DNA from: Clostridia bacterium
GTDB taxonomy: Bacteria; Bacillota; Clostridia; Oscillospirales; CAG-272
Direction: 5' to 3'
Length of the DNA: 6,895 bases
NCBI GenBank assembly: GCA_017958845.1
Contig: JAGDBW010000181.1
Coordinates: 1 to 6,895, forward strand
Shown: piece after piece, positions 1 through 5,630 of the stretch
How the letters are laid out: each line of letters starts with the position of its first letter
How positions within the stretch are numbered: position 1 is the first letter of the stretch
Translations under genes and position numbers: made by a program
The notes under the pieces: generated by a model
The model's database searches: none
The model's input: the letters and a program-made list of their open reading frames with translations, nothing else
What the model was told of the DNA's origin: nothing

Positions 1-1165
1 AGACGCCGCCCATGACGCAGGAGGGGATGGTGGCGAGCAGGGTGACGAAGGGAGCGATGAAAGCGGCCACGATGGCCATGCAGGCGGTGGTCAGGATGGT
101 GATGACCGAAGCGTTGCCGGAGATGGCGACGCAGCCGACGGACTCGCCGTAGGTGGTGTTGGGGCAGCCGCCGAAGAACGCACCGGCCATGGAGCCGACG
201 CCGTCGCCCAGGAGGGTGTTGGACAGGCCGGGATCTTCAAGCAGATCGTGGTCGATGATGGTGGAGAGGTTCTTGTGGTCGGCGATGTGTTCGGCGAAAA
301 CGACGAACGCGACGGGGATGTAAGCGACGGCGACCGTGCCGATGAAGGCGCCGTCAATATCTTTGAAGCCCTTGATCGCTTTGATGAAAGTGAAGTCGGG
401 GATCCACTGCATGTTTTCAAAGAGTTTGAAGTTGATGAGCTGGAGTTCGGGGGTCTCGGTGGCAAGGCCGATCACGGTGAAGATGGCGGCGAGAACGTAG
501 CCGGCGCAGATACCGATGATGAAGGGGATCATCTTGAGCATCTTTTTGCCGTAGACGGAGCAGATGATGACGGTGAACAGGGTCACGAGACCGCACAGCA
601 GAGCGAGGTACGGGGAGGCGACAGACACCTGGGTGGCGGTTTCCTCGATGGCCAGCGTTTCGGCGTTGACGCTATACTCAATCACCTCTTTGGTGACGCT
701 GCCTTTGACAAGATCACCGACTGCATTGCCGGCCAGCGACAGACCGATGATGGCGACGGTCGGGCCGATGACGACGGCGGGCATGATCTTGGAGATCCAT
801 TTGGTGCCGCAGAACTTGACGACCAGGGCGATGGCCACATAGACCAGGCCGGCGAAGACCGCACCGAGGAGCAGGCCGGTGAAGCCCGCGTTCATGGAGG
901 CGGCGCCGCCGAAAGCGGCAAACATGGAGCCGATGAAGGCGAAGGACGAGCCGAGGAAGACCGGGCTCTTGAAGCGCGTGAAGAGCAGGTAGACGATGGT
1001 GCCCACGCCGGCGCCGAAGAGCGCGGCGGACTGGGACATTCCGTTTCCGATGATGGCAGGAACGGCGATGGTAGCGGCGAGGATGGCAAGCAGCTGCTGC
1101 AGAGCGAAGACGAGGAGCTTGCCGAAGTTTTCGGGTCTGTCTTTGACCCCATAGGCGAGTTTCAT
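1..1165 (-). CDS. uraA: Uracil permease, NCS2 family (3' end outside window)
   Basis: A polytopic inner-membrane transporter that imports uracil, presumably by proton symport as in the nucleobase:cation symporter-2 family. Seen: 388 codons beginning MKLAYGVKDR, with many hydrophobic segments. A conserved AEHIADHKNL stretch lies at residues 291-300 and GGCPNTTYGE at 332-341. Glu292 and Glu341 are 49 residues apart, the same spacing as the uracil-contacting Glu241 and Glu290 of E. coli UraA. The ATG at 1165 is supported by GGAGG at 1177-1173 with a 7-nt spacer. Family members are usually about 420-450 residues, so roughly the last 40-60 are missing. The PyrR-type leader upstream favours uracil over xanthine as substrate. 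In Bacillus the equivalent gene is called pyrP. Whether other pyr genes follow in the operon cannot be seen. Confidence 0.93.
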   Translation of the reverse strand, partial: MKLAYGVKDRPENFGKLLVFALQQLLAILAATIAVPAIIGNGMSQSAALFGAGVGTIVYLLFTRFKSPVFLGSSFAFIGSMFAAFGGAASMNAGFTGLLLGAVFAGLVYVAIALVVKFCGTKWISKIMPAVVIGPTVAIIGLSLAGNAVGDLVKGSVTKEVIEYSVNAETLAIEETATQVSVASPYLALLCGLVTLFTVIICSVYGKKMLKMIPFIIGICAGYVLAAIFTVIGLATETPELQLINFKLFENMQWIPDFTFIKAIKGFKDIDGAFIGTVAVAYIPVAFVVFAEHIADHKNLSTIIDHDLLEDPGLSNTLLGDGVGSMAGAFFGGCPNTTYGESVGCVAISGNASVITILTTACMAIVAAFIAPFVTLLATIPSCVMGGV

Positions 1166-1218
1166 ACTGTTTCCTCCATTTTGATGTGACAGGCAAACAA
1201 GTCCGCACACGCCGGCAG

Positions 1219-1247
1219 AAAAAAAGCCTTGCCGATCAGGCAAGACT
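1219..1247 (-). terminator. Intrinsic terminator (attenuator) in the uracil permease leader
   Basis: On the minus strand, AGTCTTGCC (1247-1239), loop TGATC (1238-1234) and GGCAAGGCT (1233-1225) form a 9-bp stem with one G-U pair. Six more T residues follow directly (1224-1219). It lies between the promoter and the permease start, with about 53 nt left to the ATG. That makes it a regulatory attenuator and not an operon end. Its 5' arm can alternatively pair with an upstream antiterminator segment. Confidence 0.9.
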
Positions 1248-1291
1248 CTACACTGCTTCCATTCGGACAACGCATGTTCATCTTACCGATC
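1234..1291 (-). promoter_or_regulatory. Antiterminator pairing of the PyrR switch
   Basis: The segment GATCGGTAAGA (1291-1281) can pair with TCTTGCCTGATC (1245-1234): 11 pairs, one of them G-U, with a single bulged U at 1238. The upstream arm is also the 3' side of the PyrR-binding hairpin, and the downstream arm is also the 5' side of the terminator. The fold is therefore exclusive of both. This is the architecture known for pyr leaders: antiterminator by default, PyrR-stabilised anti-antiterminator when pyrimidine nucleotides are plentiful. Confidence 0.8.
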
Positions 1292-1311
1292 TCTCTGTAT
1301 CGGCTTAAAGA
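1281..1311 (-). promoter_or_regulatory. PyrR-binding RNA hairpin (anti-antiterminator)
   Basis: Read on the minus strand: lower stem TCTT (1311-1308) with AAGA (1284-1281); a purine-rich internal loop TAA (1307-1305); upper stem GCCGAT (1304-1299) with ATCGGT (1290-1285, one G-U pair); terminal loop ACAGAGAG (1298-1291). The CTTTAA start, the CAGAGAG loop and the AAGA/AAGG-type end match the Bacillus pyr leader element as I recall it, while the upper stem differs by paired changes. UMP- or UTP-loaded PyrR should stabilise this fold, freeing the terminator and shutting off permease expression. The assignment is from the pattern; no covariance search was run. Confidence 0.85.
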
Positions 1312-1335
1312 CTCGATTTGTCATATCCGAAGAGC

Positions 1336-1364
1336 ATTATAGCACGCGTACCCGGACTTGTCAA
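1336..1364 (-). promoter_or_regulatory. Consensus sigma-A promoter for the uracil permease
   Basis: TTGACA (1364-1359) and TATAAT (1341-1336) are both perfect consensus and are separated by exactly 17 nt. Transcription should begin near 1329, giving a leader of about 164 nt ahead of the permease ATG. The minus-strand sequence just upstream of the -35 is A/T-rich with A-runs, as expected for an UP element. Such a strong promoter fits a gene controlled mainly after initiation, by attenuation. Confidence 0.92.
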
Positions 1365-1472
1365 GAGAAACAATCCGGTTTTTGAAAGTTTTTTTGACGG
1401 TTTTCGATCCCGAAAAAACGATATTTTTGGCTAAAAACGCAAAAGGAAGTCGGCGGGCTGCTTTTTGTTTGT
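1365..1472. other. AT-rich divergent intergenic region
   Basis: This lies between the permease promoter and the proposed cotJ promoter. By hand count, 1371-1450 is about 35% GC, far below the flanking genes, and it is full of A- and T-runs. No credible coding sequence was seen. One 6-bp inverted repeat (TTTTCG/CGAAAA, 1401-1416) has no U-tract on either strand. The region probably serves as upstream promoter DNA for the minus-strand promoter. Confidence 0.5.
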
Positions 1473-1499
1473 ACCCGATGGGGGATGGGCGCATAGGAT
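1473..1499 (+). promoter_or_regulatory. Possible mother-cell sigma (SigE/SigK) promoter of cotJ
   Basis: CATAGGAT (1492-1499) resembles the SigE -10 consensus CATACAnT (mismatches at the C and A) and the start of the SigK -10 CATAnnnTA. An AC dinucleotide lies 17 nt upstream (1473-1474), as in SigK promoters; a good SigE -35 is not evident. B. subtilis cotJ is expressed in the mother cell, which motivates the search. Transcription would start near 1505-1507. The match is weak. Confidence 0.25.
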
Positions 1500-1505
1500 G
1501 TTTGT

Positions 1506-1522
1506 GACGAAGGTTTTTCGTC
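1506..1522 (+). other. Hairpin in the cotJ 5' leader
   Basis: GACGAA (1506-1511), loop GGTTT (1512-1516) and TTCGTC (1517-1522) form a perfect 6-bp stem. If the promoter proposed just upstream is right, this hairpin would be at the very 5' end of the transcript, a position known to protect mRNA from decay. It has no following U-tract, so it is not a terminator. Confidence 0.4.
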
Positions 1523-1530
1523 GGAAAAGA

Positions 1531-1560
1531 AAAGGAGGCGGGGCCATCCCCGCGAAGAAA
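1531..1560 (+). promoter_or_regulatory. Ribosome binding site of cotJA with an intervening hairpin
   Basis: A strong Shine-Dalgarno sequence AAAGGAGG (1531-1538) lies 22 nt before the ATG at 1561, too far for normal use. Between them is a perfect inverted repeat: GCGGGG (1538-1543), loop CCAT (1544-1547), CCCCGC (1548-1553). Folding removes 16 nt and leaves GAAGAAA (7 nt) between the stem and the ATG, an ideal effective spacing. The last G of the Shine-Dalgarno shares the stem's first pair. A comparable arrangement is known in phage T4 genes 25 and 38. Weak alternative: GAAG at 1554-1557 acting alone. Confidence 0.55.
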
Positions 1561-1773
1561 ATGGAAATCAGCAATATCACCGACCGTGTGGAGGATCGGA
1601 CGGAGGGCTACGTCGGCTCGGTCCCTCACGCAGGCGCGCCGCTGGCGATGATCTACTCCCCCGAACAGGTGTGGGGGGAGATCTACGACCCGAGCGAGGC
1701 GCTGGATCGCGGCACGCTCTTTGAGGGTCTGTATCTGCCGCTCGACGTGTTTTGCGCGGAGGCGAGAAGATGA
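1561..1773 (+). CDS. cotJA: Spore coat-associated protein CotJA
   Basis: A small 70-residue protein of the CotJA family, a component of the inner spore coat assembled in the mother cell. Seen: the family core PLAMIYSPEQVWGEIYDP at residues 27-44, followed by SEALDRGTLFEGLYLPLDVF (45-64). This matches the usual CotJA pattern of an M.Y.P.Q.W...YDP motif, then an AL.RGT.F segment and a proline-rich end. The ATG at 1561 was chosen because the family's conserved part begins soon after it. In-frame starts further up (1465, 1498) would add a basic, poorly conserved N-terminus and lack a good ribosome binding site. It is the first gene of cotJABC and its TGA overlaps the cotJB ATG (ATGA at 1770-1773), suggesting translational coupling. 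The start site has a hairpin-spaced Shine-Dalgarno. Confidence 0.88.
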   Translation: MEISNITDRVEDRTEGYVGSVPHAGAPLAMIYSPEQVWGEIYDPSEALDRGTLFEGLYLPLDVFCAEARR

Positions 1774-2132
1774 GGAGACGTTATGCCGACGCACAGGGGA
1801 CTCTCAAGACCGATACCGCGCGGCGCGCGCTGCTGGATCGGATCCAGCAGCTGGCTTTTGCCGTGACGGAAACGACGCTGTATCTGGACGGACACCCCTA
1901 CAACAGACGAGCGCTCGCCTACTATGGCCGGGTCAAACGAGAGCTCGACGAGGCGACCGGAGAGTATGAGTTGAACTACGGGCCTCTCTCGGGCATGTCG
2001 GAGGGGGGAGACGAGCGCACCGGCTGGCGCTGGGTCACGCAGGCCTGGCCCTGGGCGCTGGGGTACCCCGAGACGTCTGACAGACCCGAATGGAACGAAA
2101 ATCTGACGCCTGCGGCACCGGAGGACAACTGA
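1770..2132 (+). CDS. cotJB: Spore coat protein CotJB
   Basis: A 120-residue CotJB-family protein, expected to act with CotJA and CotJC in the inner spore coat. Seen: an N-terminal helical part with LLDRIQQLAFAVTETTLYLD (21-40), then GHPYNRRAL (41-49), YELNYGPLS (66-74) and the tryptophan-rich WRWVTQAWPW (87-96). These are the hallmarks of the family. The B. subtilis protein is shorter (about 87 residues). The extra length here is an N-terminal lead-in and a polar, acidic tail after residue 100. The ATG at 1770 has GGAGG at 1758-1762 with a 7-nt spacer and overlaps the cotJA stop, so it is preferred over an in-frame TTG at 1752. The stop directly abuts the cotJC ATG. No enzymatic role is known. 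Confidence 0.92.
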   Translation: MRRRYADAQGTLKTDTARRALLDRIQQLAFAVTETTLYLDGHPYNRRALAYYGRVKRELDEATGEYELNYGPLSGMSEGGDERTGWRWVTQAWPWALGYPETSDRPEWNENLTPAAPEDN

Positions 2133-2762
2133 ATGTGGATCTATGAAAAGAAACTGCAATATCCCATCAATATCCGAAGACCCAATCCGCTCTATGCTTC
2201 GATCATCGTGTCGCAGCTGGGCGGTCCGGACGGCGAAATGGGAGCGTCCACGCGATATCTCAATCAGCGGTTCTCCATGCCGTATGGGGAGGTCATCGGG
2301 ATCCTGACCGACGTGGGCACGGAAGAGCTGGCGCACATGGAGATGATCGGTACCCTGCTCTATCAGCTGACAAAAGGGCTGACGCCGGAGCAGGTCAAAG
2401 AAGCCGGCTTTGACAAATACTTTGTCGATCATACGACCGGGGTCTACCCGGCCTCCGCGGCGGGCGTACCTTTCACGGCCGCGTATGTGGGTGTGAAAGG
2501 AGACGTGCTGGCCGACCTGACGGAAGACCTCGCGGCCGAGCAGAAGGCGCGCGTCACCTACGACAACCTGCTGCGTCTGATCGACGACCCGGACGTGAGA
2601 GAGCCGCTGAAGTTTTTGCGGGCGAGAGAGATCGTCCATTTTCAACGGTTCGGCGACGCTATGCGGGTGGCGCAGGATCGCCTGAACAGCCGCAATTTTT
2701 ATGCCTTTAACCCCGCCTACGACGGCGGTTCCTGCAGCACGGAGACGCCGGGCGAGAGATGA
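2133..2762 (+). CDS. cotJC: Spore coat protein CotJC, manganese catalase family
   Basis: A 209-residue member of the Mn-catalase family found in spore coats, where it may dismutate hydrogen peroxide. Seen: a ferritin-like four-helix arrangement with all five expected dimanganese ligands. These are Glu35 (in GGPDGEMGAS), Glu65 and His68 (GTEELAHME), Glu136 (AAEQKAR) and His169 (REIVHF). Spacings match the Lactobacillus plantarum enzyme (Glu35, Glu66/His69, Glu148/His181), including 33 residues between the last two. The protein is shorter than cytosolic Mn catalases (about 266 residues), as usual for CotJC. The ATG at 2133 follows the cotJB stop with no gap, and GGAGG at 2120-2124 gives an 8-nt spacer. 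It is the last gene of the operon, before a strong terminator. Catalase activity is inferred from the intact site. Confidence 0.94.
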   Translation: MWIYEKKLQYPINIRRPNPLYASIIVSQLGGPDGEMGASTRYLNQRFSMPYGEVIGILTDVGTEELAHMEMIGTLLYQLTKGLTPEQVKEAGFDKYFVDHTTGVYPASAAGVPFTAAYVGVKGDVLADLTEDLAAEQKARVTYDNLLRLIDDPDVREPLKFLRAREIVHFQRFGDAMRVAQDRLNSRNFYAFNPAYDGGSCSTETPGER

Positions 2763-2839
2763 GGAGCACCCGGCTCCGGAGAGGCGTACGGCGTCTGTCA
2801 GACCGGGGCGCTTGTTCCTTATTATTTATACGCGCGGGA

Positions 2840-2876
2840 AAAAGGGCGTCCCATCGGACGCCCTTTTCTTTTTTTG
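2840..2876 (+). terminator. Rho-independent terminator of cotJABC
   Basis: AAAAGGGCGTCC (2840-2851), loop ATC (2852-2854) and GGACGCCCTTTT (2855-2866) form a perfect 12-bp stem. It is followed by CTTTTTTTTG. It sits 77 bp after the cotJC stop. On the minus strand the 3' arm ends in five T residues, so it may also act as a weaker backup terminator for the convergent polysaccharide operon. Confidence 0.93.
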
Positions 2877-2910
2877 TCTCCCGGTCCCGCGGCTCTCGCG
2901 CGTGTCCCGG

Positions 2911-2947
2911 AAAAAAGGAGAAAGCCGCCCGTTTTGCGGGCGGCTTT
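2911..2947 (-). terminator. Terminator of the minus-strand polysaccharide operon
   Basis: AAAGCCGCCCG (2921-2931) and CGGGCGGCTTT (2937-2947) form an 11-bp GC-rich stem with a 5-nt loop, 44 bp beyond the stop of the GtrII-like gene. On the minus strand the stem ends GGCTTT, then CTCC, then a run of six T (2916-2911). The tract is slightly displaced but adequate. On the plus strand only four T residues follow, so minus-strand use is favoured. Confidence 0.8.
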
Positions 2948-2991
2948 TGGTATCGGCGCGGAGGCGGCGAGCGCATACGGCCCGGCGGCGA

Positions 2992-4689
2992 TCAGTTGCC
3001 GATATACGGCTCAAAGCCGAAGTTGACGACGATATAGTCGCCATGATCTACGATGCTGTAGGGCGACGGCCAGCCGGGCATATGCTCGTCGGCATAGGCG
3101 CAGGCCTCTTCGTACTGCTCCCATGTTCCCTGCTCGATGCCGTCCACCCCGCACCATTCAAAGAAGCGGATGGTACAGTCGTTGACACGGTCGAAGGCGT
3201 GGATGGACCAGTTGATATAGCTCTGACAGCCGCCCTGCTGGGGTTTGAGGAAATAGGTGCCGTCATCGGAAAAGGTCTCAAAGTACCGGTCCATGAGGGG
3301 CATCTTTCGCAGGGCCTGCGCGCGCCAGTCGTCCAGGCGGACGTAGGCGTTTCTCTTGACGTCCTCGCTCATGGGGAGACTGCCGACGAAGACGACGGTC
3401 CTGGGCGTTTCTTTGGAGACGCCGTAGTCGCGATGGAGCGTCGCGCCGATCTCCTGCACAACGTACTTTTCGTACTCATAGCGGCGCCAATCATTGACGA
3501 AGCAGTGGTTGATCGAACTGAGCTGCCAGACGGTACAGAGACAGAACAGACCGCAAAAGACGCGGTAGGCGACGCGGCGGCCGCCGGCAAAAGAGAGGCG
3601 CCAAAGAAGGAAGAAGGCGTAAAAGGACACCAAAAACGCATAGGCCTGGCAGGAACGGTAGGCTGTGGAGTACCCCTGCAAAAAGCCGAGCAGGCCCGGC
3701 GTGAGCCACAGGCCGAGATAGGCGCAGGCGACGGCGGCGCTCTTCTTTTTGACCGTGTGGACGACGGCCAACACGGGTAGGGAGAGTATGGTCAAGCCCA
3801 TCTCGGTGATGGGATAGTACCACAGGCCCGTCAGGACCATGTCGCGGAAATCACAGAGAAGGAGCCAGCCGAGCTGACCGAGAAAATCGGAAAAGGACTC
3901 CATGCGCCATCCGATCCCGTTGGAGGCGATGTGCGAGGCGGAAACGCCGCAGACGAGCATCACGAGGCGGGAAAGGAGGAACTCGCACACGAAAGCCGCG
4001 GCCAGAGTCGCCGCACATACGCAGCCGTCGATCAAAAAGCGGCGAAAAGACGGCGGATCGTCGGAAAACTGCTCGAGCAAAAGCAGAGCGAACACAAAGC
4101 CGACGTAGATGAGCAGCACCGACTCGTACCACGAACAGGCAGGCAGCAGCCACAGTCCCGCGCGGACGAGATCGGCCCATCGCCTCGTCTGCCGGTAGCG
4201 CAGCACATACAAAAGAGACAGGCCGACGAAGAGACACCCTGCCCCGATGGCGATGGAGGTGCCGCCGTAGGAAAACAACTCGGAATGGAGCGGATAGGTG
4301 ACGAACAGGCAGGCAAAGACCAGCTGCGGCACGCGGGAAGAGGTGTGCACGACACGGTCGAGCAAAACGCAGAAGAGGACGCCCGCCAAAGCGAGCAGGA
4401 GGATGCCGATCAGGTCGGGCAGGTAGGTGTTGTTGCGTACCATGCCGAAGAGACGATGAAAGAGCGTGGCGGACAGTCGCCCCTGCGCGAGCAGGCCGGT
4501 GGTGTAATAGTACGGACCTTCCAGATCGTCCACGCTGACCGAATAGTGCGTCAGGAAAAAGCCGTACGCTCCGATCAGGCAAAGCAGATACGGCACAAGG
4601 AACGCAGGGCGTCTGAGATAGGCGAGGACGTCCCGCACGATCCCGGACAGGTAGCCGGGTTCTTTGTTTGTGAGCGGACGGTCATCCAT
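2992..4689 (-). CDS. GtrII-like membrane glucosyltransferase
   Basis: A 565-residue polytopic protein resembling the glucosyltransferase GtrII family, GT-C-type enzymes that move a sugar from undecaprenyl phosphate to a surface polysaccharide on the outer face of the membrane. Seen: a short cytoplasmic N-terminus, a first membrane helix near 29-47, then YSVSVDDLEG at 49-58, whose Asp54-Asp55 fits the acidic catalytic motif in the first outer loop of this family. About ten more hydrophobic helices follow up to residue 394 (for example 91-111, 141-163, 188-206, 220-247, 346-366). A soluble tail of about 165 residues follows, with several aromatic and Cys residues. The ATG has GAGGA (4700-4696) six nt upstream and lies 2 nt after the stop of the GtrB-like gene. 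Substrate and acceptor are unknown. Confidence 0.78.
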   Translation of the reverse strand: MDDRPLTNKEPGYLSGIVRDVLAYLRRPAFLVPYLLCLIGAYGFFLTHYSVSVDDLEGPYYYTTGLLAQGRLSATLFHRLFGMVRNNTYLPDLIGILLLALAGVLFCVLLDRVVHTSSRVPQLVFACLFVTYPLHSELFSYGGTSIAIGAGCLFVGLSLLYVLRYRQTRRWADLVRAGLWLLPACSWYESVLLIYVGFVFALLLLEQFSDDPPSFRRFLIDGCVCAATLAAAFVCEFLLSRLVMLVCGVSASHIASNGIGWRMESFSDFLGQLGWLLLCDFRDMVLTGLWYYPITEMGLTILSLPVLAVVHTVKKKSAAVACAYLGLWLTPGLLGFLQGYSTAYRSCQAYAFLVSFYAFFLLWRLSFAGGRRVAYRVFCGLFCLCTVWQLSSINHCFVNDWRRYEYEKYVVQEIGATLHRDYGVSKETPRTVVFVGSLPMSEDVKRNAYVRLDDWRAQALRKMPLMDRYFETFSDDGTYFLKPQQGGCQSYINWSIHAFDRVNDCTIRFFEWCGVDGIEQGTWEQYEEACAYADEHMPGWPSPYSIVDHGDYIVVNFGFEPYIGN

Positions 4690-4691
4690 GT

Positions 4692-5630
4692 TTAATCCTC
4701 AAAATTGATGCGTTCTTCTTCGATGACCAGCGGTCTGCCGATGACACGCCGGTTGATGCTCACGATATACTCGCCGAGAAAACCGAGCGTGCCGAGGATC
4801 AAGCCGCCGACGAAAAACACGGACAAAAGGATCGAGGCAAGTCCCGGTACGGCAAACGGTCCGGTAACAAGACGCACGATCAGGCACGCGAGGGCGCCGA
4901 GCGCCGTCAGCCCGCACACCGCCGCGCCGAAAAAGGTCACGAAGCGGAGCAGGCCCGTGGTGTAGGTAGTGAAACTGATCATGGCGGCGTCGTAGAGGGT
5001 GGAAAAGTTGTTGTGCGTTTTTCCGGCCCGGCGGCGCGGCTGCTCGTAGGGGATCTCCAGATGATCCGGCGCGTACTCGGCCACAATGCCGCGGATGAAG
5101 GGGATGGGGTCTTTGAGCGTGCGGAGCACTTCGATGAAGGAGCGGTCATACAGTCCGAAGCCGGTGAACTGTTCGATCTGCTTGACGTCGCTCATGCGCT
5201 TGATGAGTTTGTAGTAGCAGCCGCGCAAAAAGTACATGAGTCGGGACTCGCGGCTGGATCGTTTGACCATGGTGATGACTTTGTGGCCTTCTTCCCACTT
5301 GTGTACCATGACGGGGATCAGCTCGACCGGGTCCTGAAAATCCGCGCAGAGCGGGATGACGCAGTCGCCGTCGGTCTGAGTCAGGCCGTAGTAGGGGCTG
5401 TTGAACTGCCCGAAGTTTTTGAGATTGAAGATGGCTTTGACGTGTTTGTCCTCGGCGCAGATGGCGCGCAGGATCTCGCGGGTGCCGTCGGTGGATTTGT
5501 TGTCGATAAAGAGGATCTCGTAGTCGTAGCCGGGCAGCGAGGTCGTGATCTCCCGGGTGACCGCCTCGTAGATGGGGCGGGCGTTTTCTTCTTCGTTGTA
5601 GCACGGGATCATGACGGACAACTTAGGCAT
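4692..5630 (-). CDS. GtrB/DPM1-like family 2 glycosyltransferase
   Basis: A 312-residue GT2 enzyme of the dolichol-phosphate mannosyltransferase/bactoprenol glucosyltransferase type. It would transfer a sugar from a nucleotide donor to undecaprenyl phosphate on the cytoplasmic face. Seen: a GT-A fold with VMIPCYNEEEN (6-16), FIDNKSTDGT (41-50), the metal-binding region CADFQDP (95-101) and RRRAGKTHNN (199-208). Two C-terminal membrane helices lie near 228-255 and 263-287, followed by the typical LGEYI...GRP ending (285-300). The ATG at 5630 has AAGGAG (5643-5638) with a 7-nt spacer and directly precedes the conserved strand. A longer reading from 5678 would add 16 unconserved residues inside the upstream gene. 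It overlaps the epimerase gene by 8 nt and is followed after 2 nt by the GtrII-like gene, its expected partner. No GtrA-type flippase gene is visible. Confidence 0.92.
   Translation of the reverse strand: MPKLSVMIPCYNEEENARPIYEAVTREITTSLPGYDYEILFIDNKSTDGTREILRAICAEDKHVKAIFNLKNFGQFNSPYYGLTQTDGDCVIPLCADFQDPVELIPVMVHKWEEGHKVITMVKRSSRESRLMYFLRGCYYKLIKRMSDVKQIEQFTGFGLYDRSFIEVLRTLKDPIPFIRGIVAEYAPDHLEIPYEQPRRRAGKTHNNFSTLYDAAMISFTTYTTGLLRFVTFFGAAVCGLTALGALACLIVRLVTGPFAVPGLASILLSVFFVGGLILGTLGFLGEYIVSINRRVIGRPLVIEEERINFED

Noticed and set aside
248..1189. Long plus-strand open frame (313 codons), rich in Asp, Glu and Gly
   Set aside because: It is antisense to the uracil permease, which has clear family motifs, a promoter and a ribosome binding site. 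Its composition is what a GC-rich membrane-protein gene gives on the opposite strand.
1401..1416. Inverted repeat TTTTCG/CGAAAA as a terminator
   Set aside because: The stem is only 6 bp and AT-rich, and no T-run follows on either strand.
1465..1560. Upstream in-frame starts for cotJA (1465 and 1498)
   Set aside because: They would add a basic extension with no resemblance to the family and lack a good Shine-Dalgarno. The region fits a leader with hairpins and the Shine-Dalgarno of the ATG at 1561.
1683..2645. Minus-strand open frame of 320 codons across cotJABC
   Set aside because: It lies antisense to three recognisable CotJ proteins, has no recognisable domain, and overlaps nearly the whole operon.
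2701..3780. Plus-strand open frame of 359 codons
   Set aside because: It crosses both terminators and runs antisense to the GtrII-like gene, with no family resemblance.
3931..4695. Plus-strand open frame of 254 codons rich in Arg, Glu and Gln
   Set aside because: Antisense shadow of the hydrophobic GtrII-like protein; no domain or ribosome binding site supports it.
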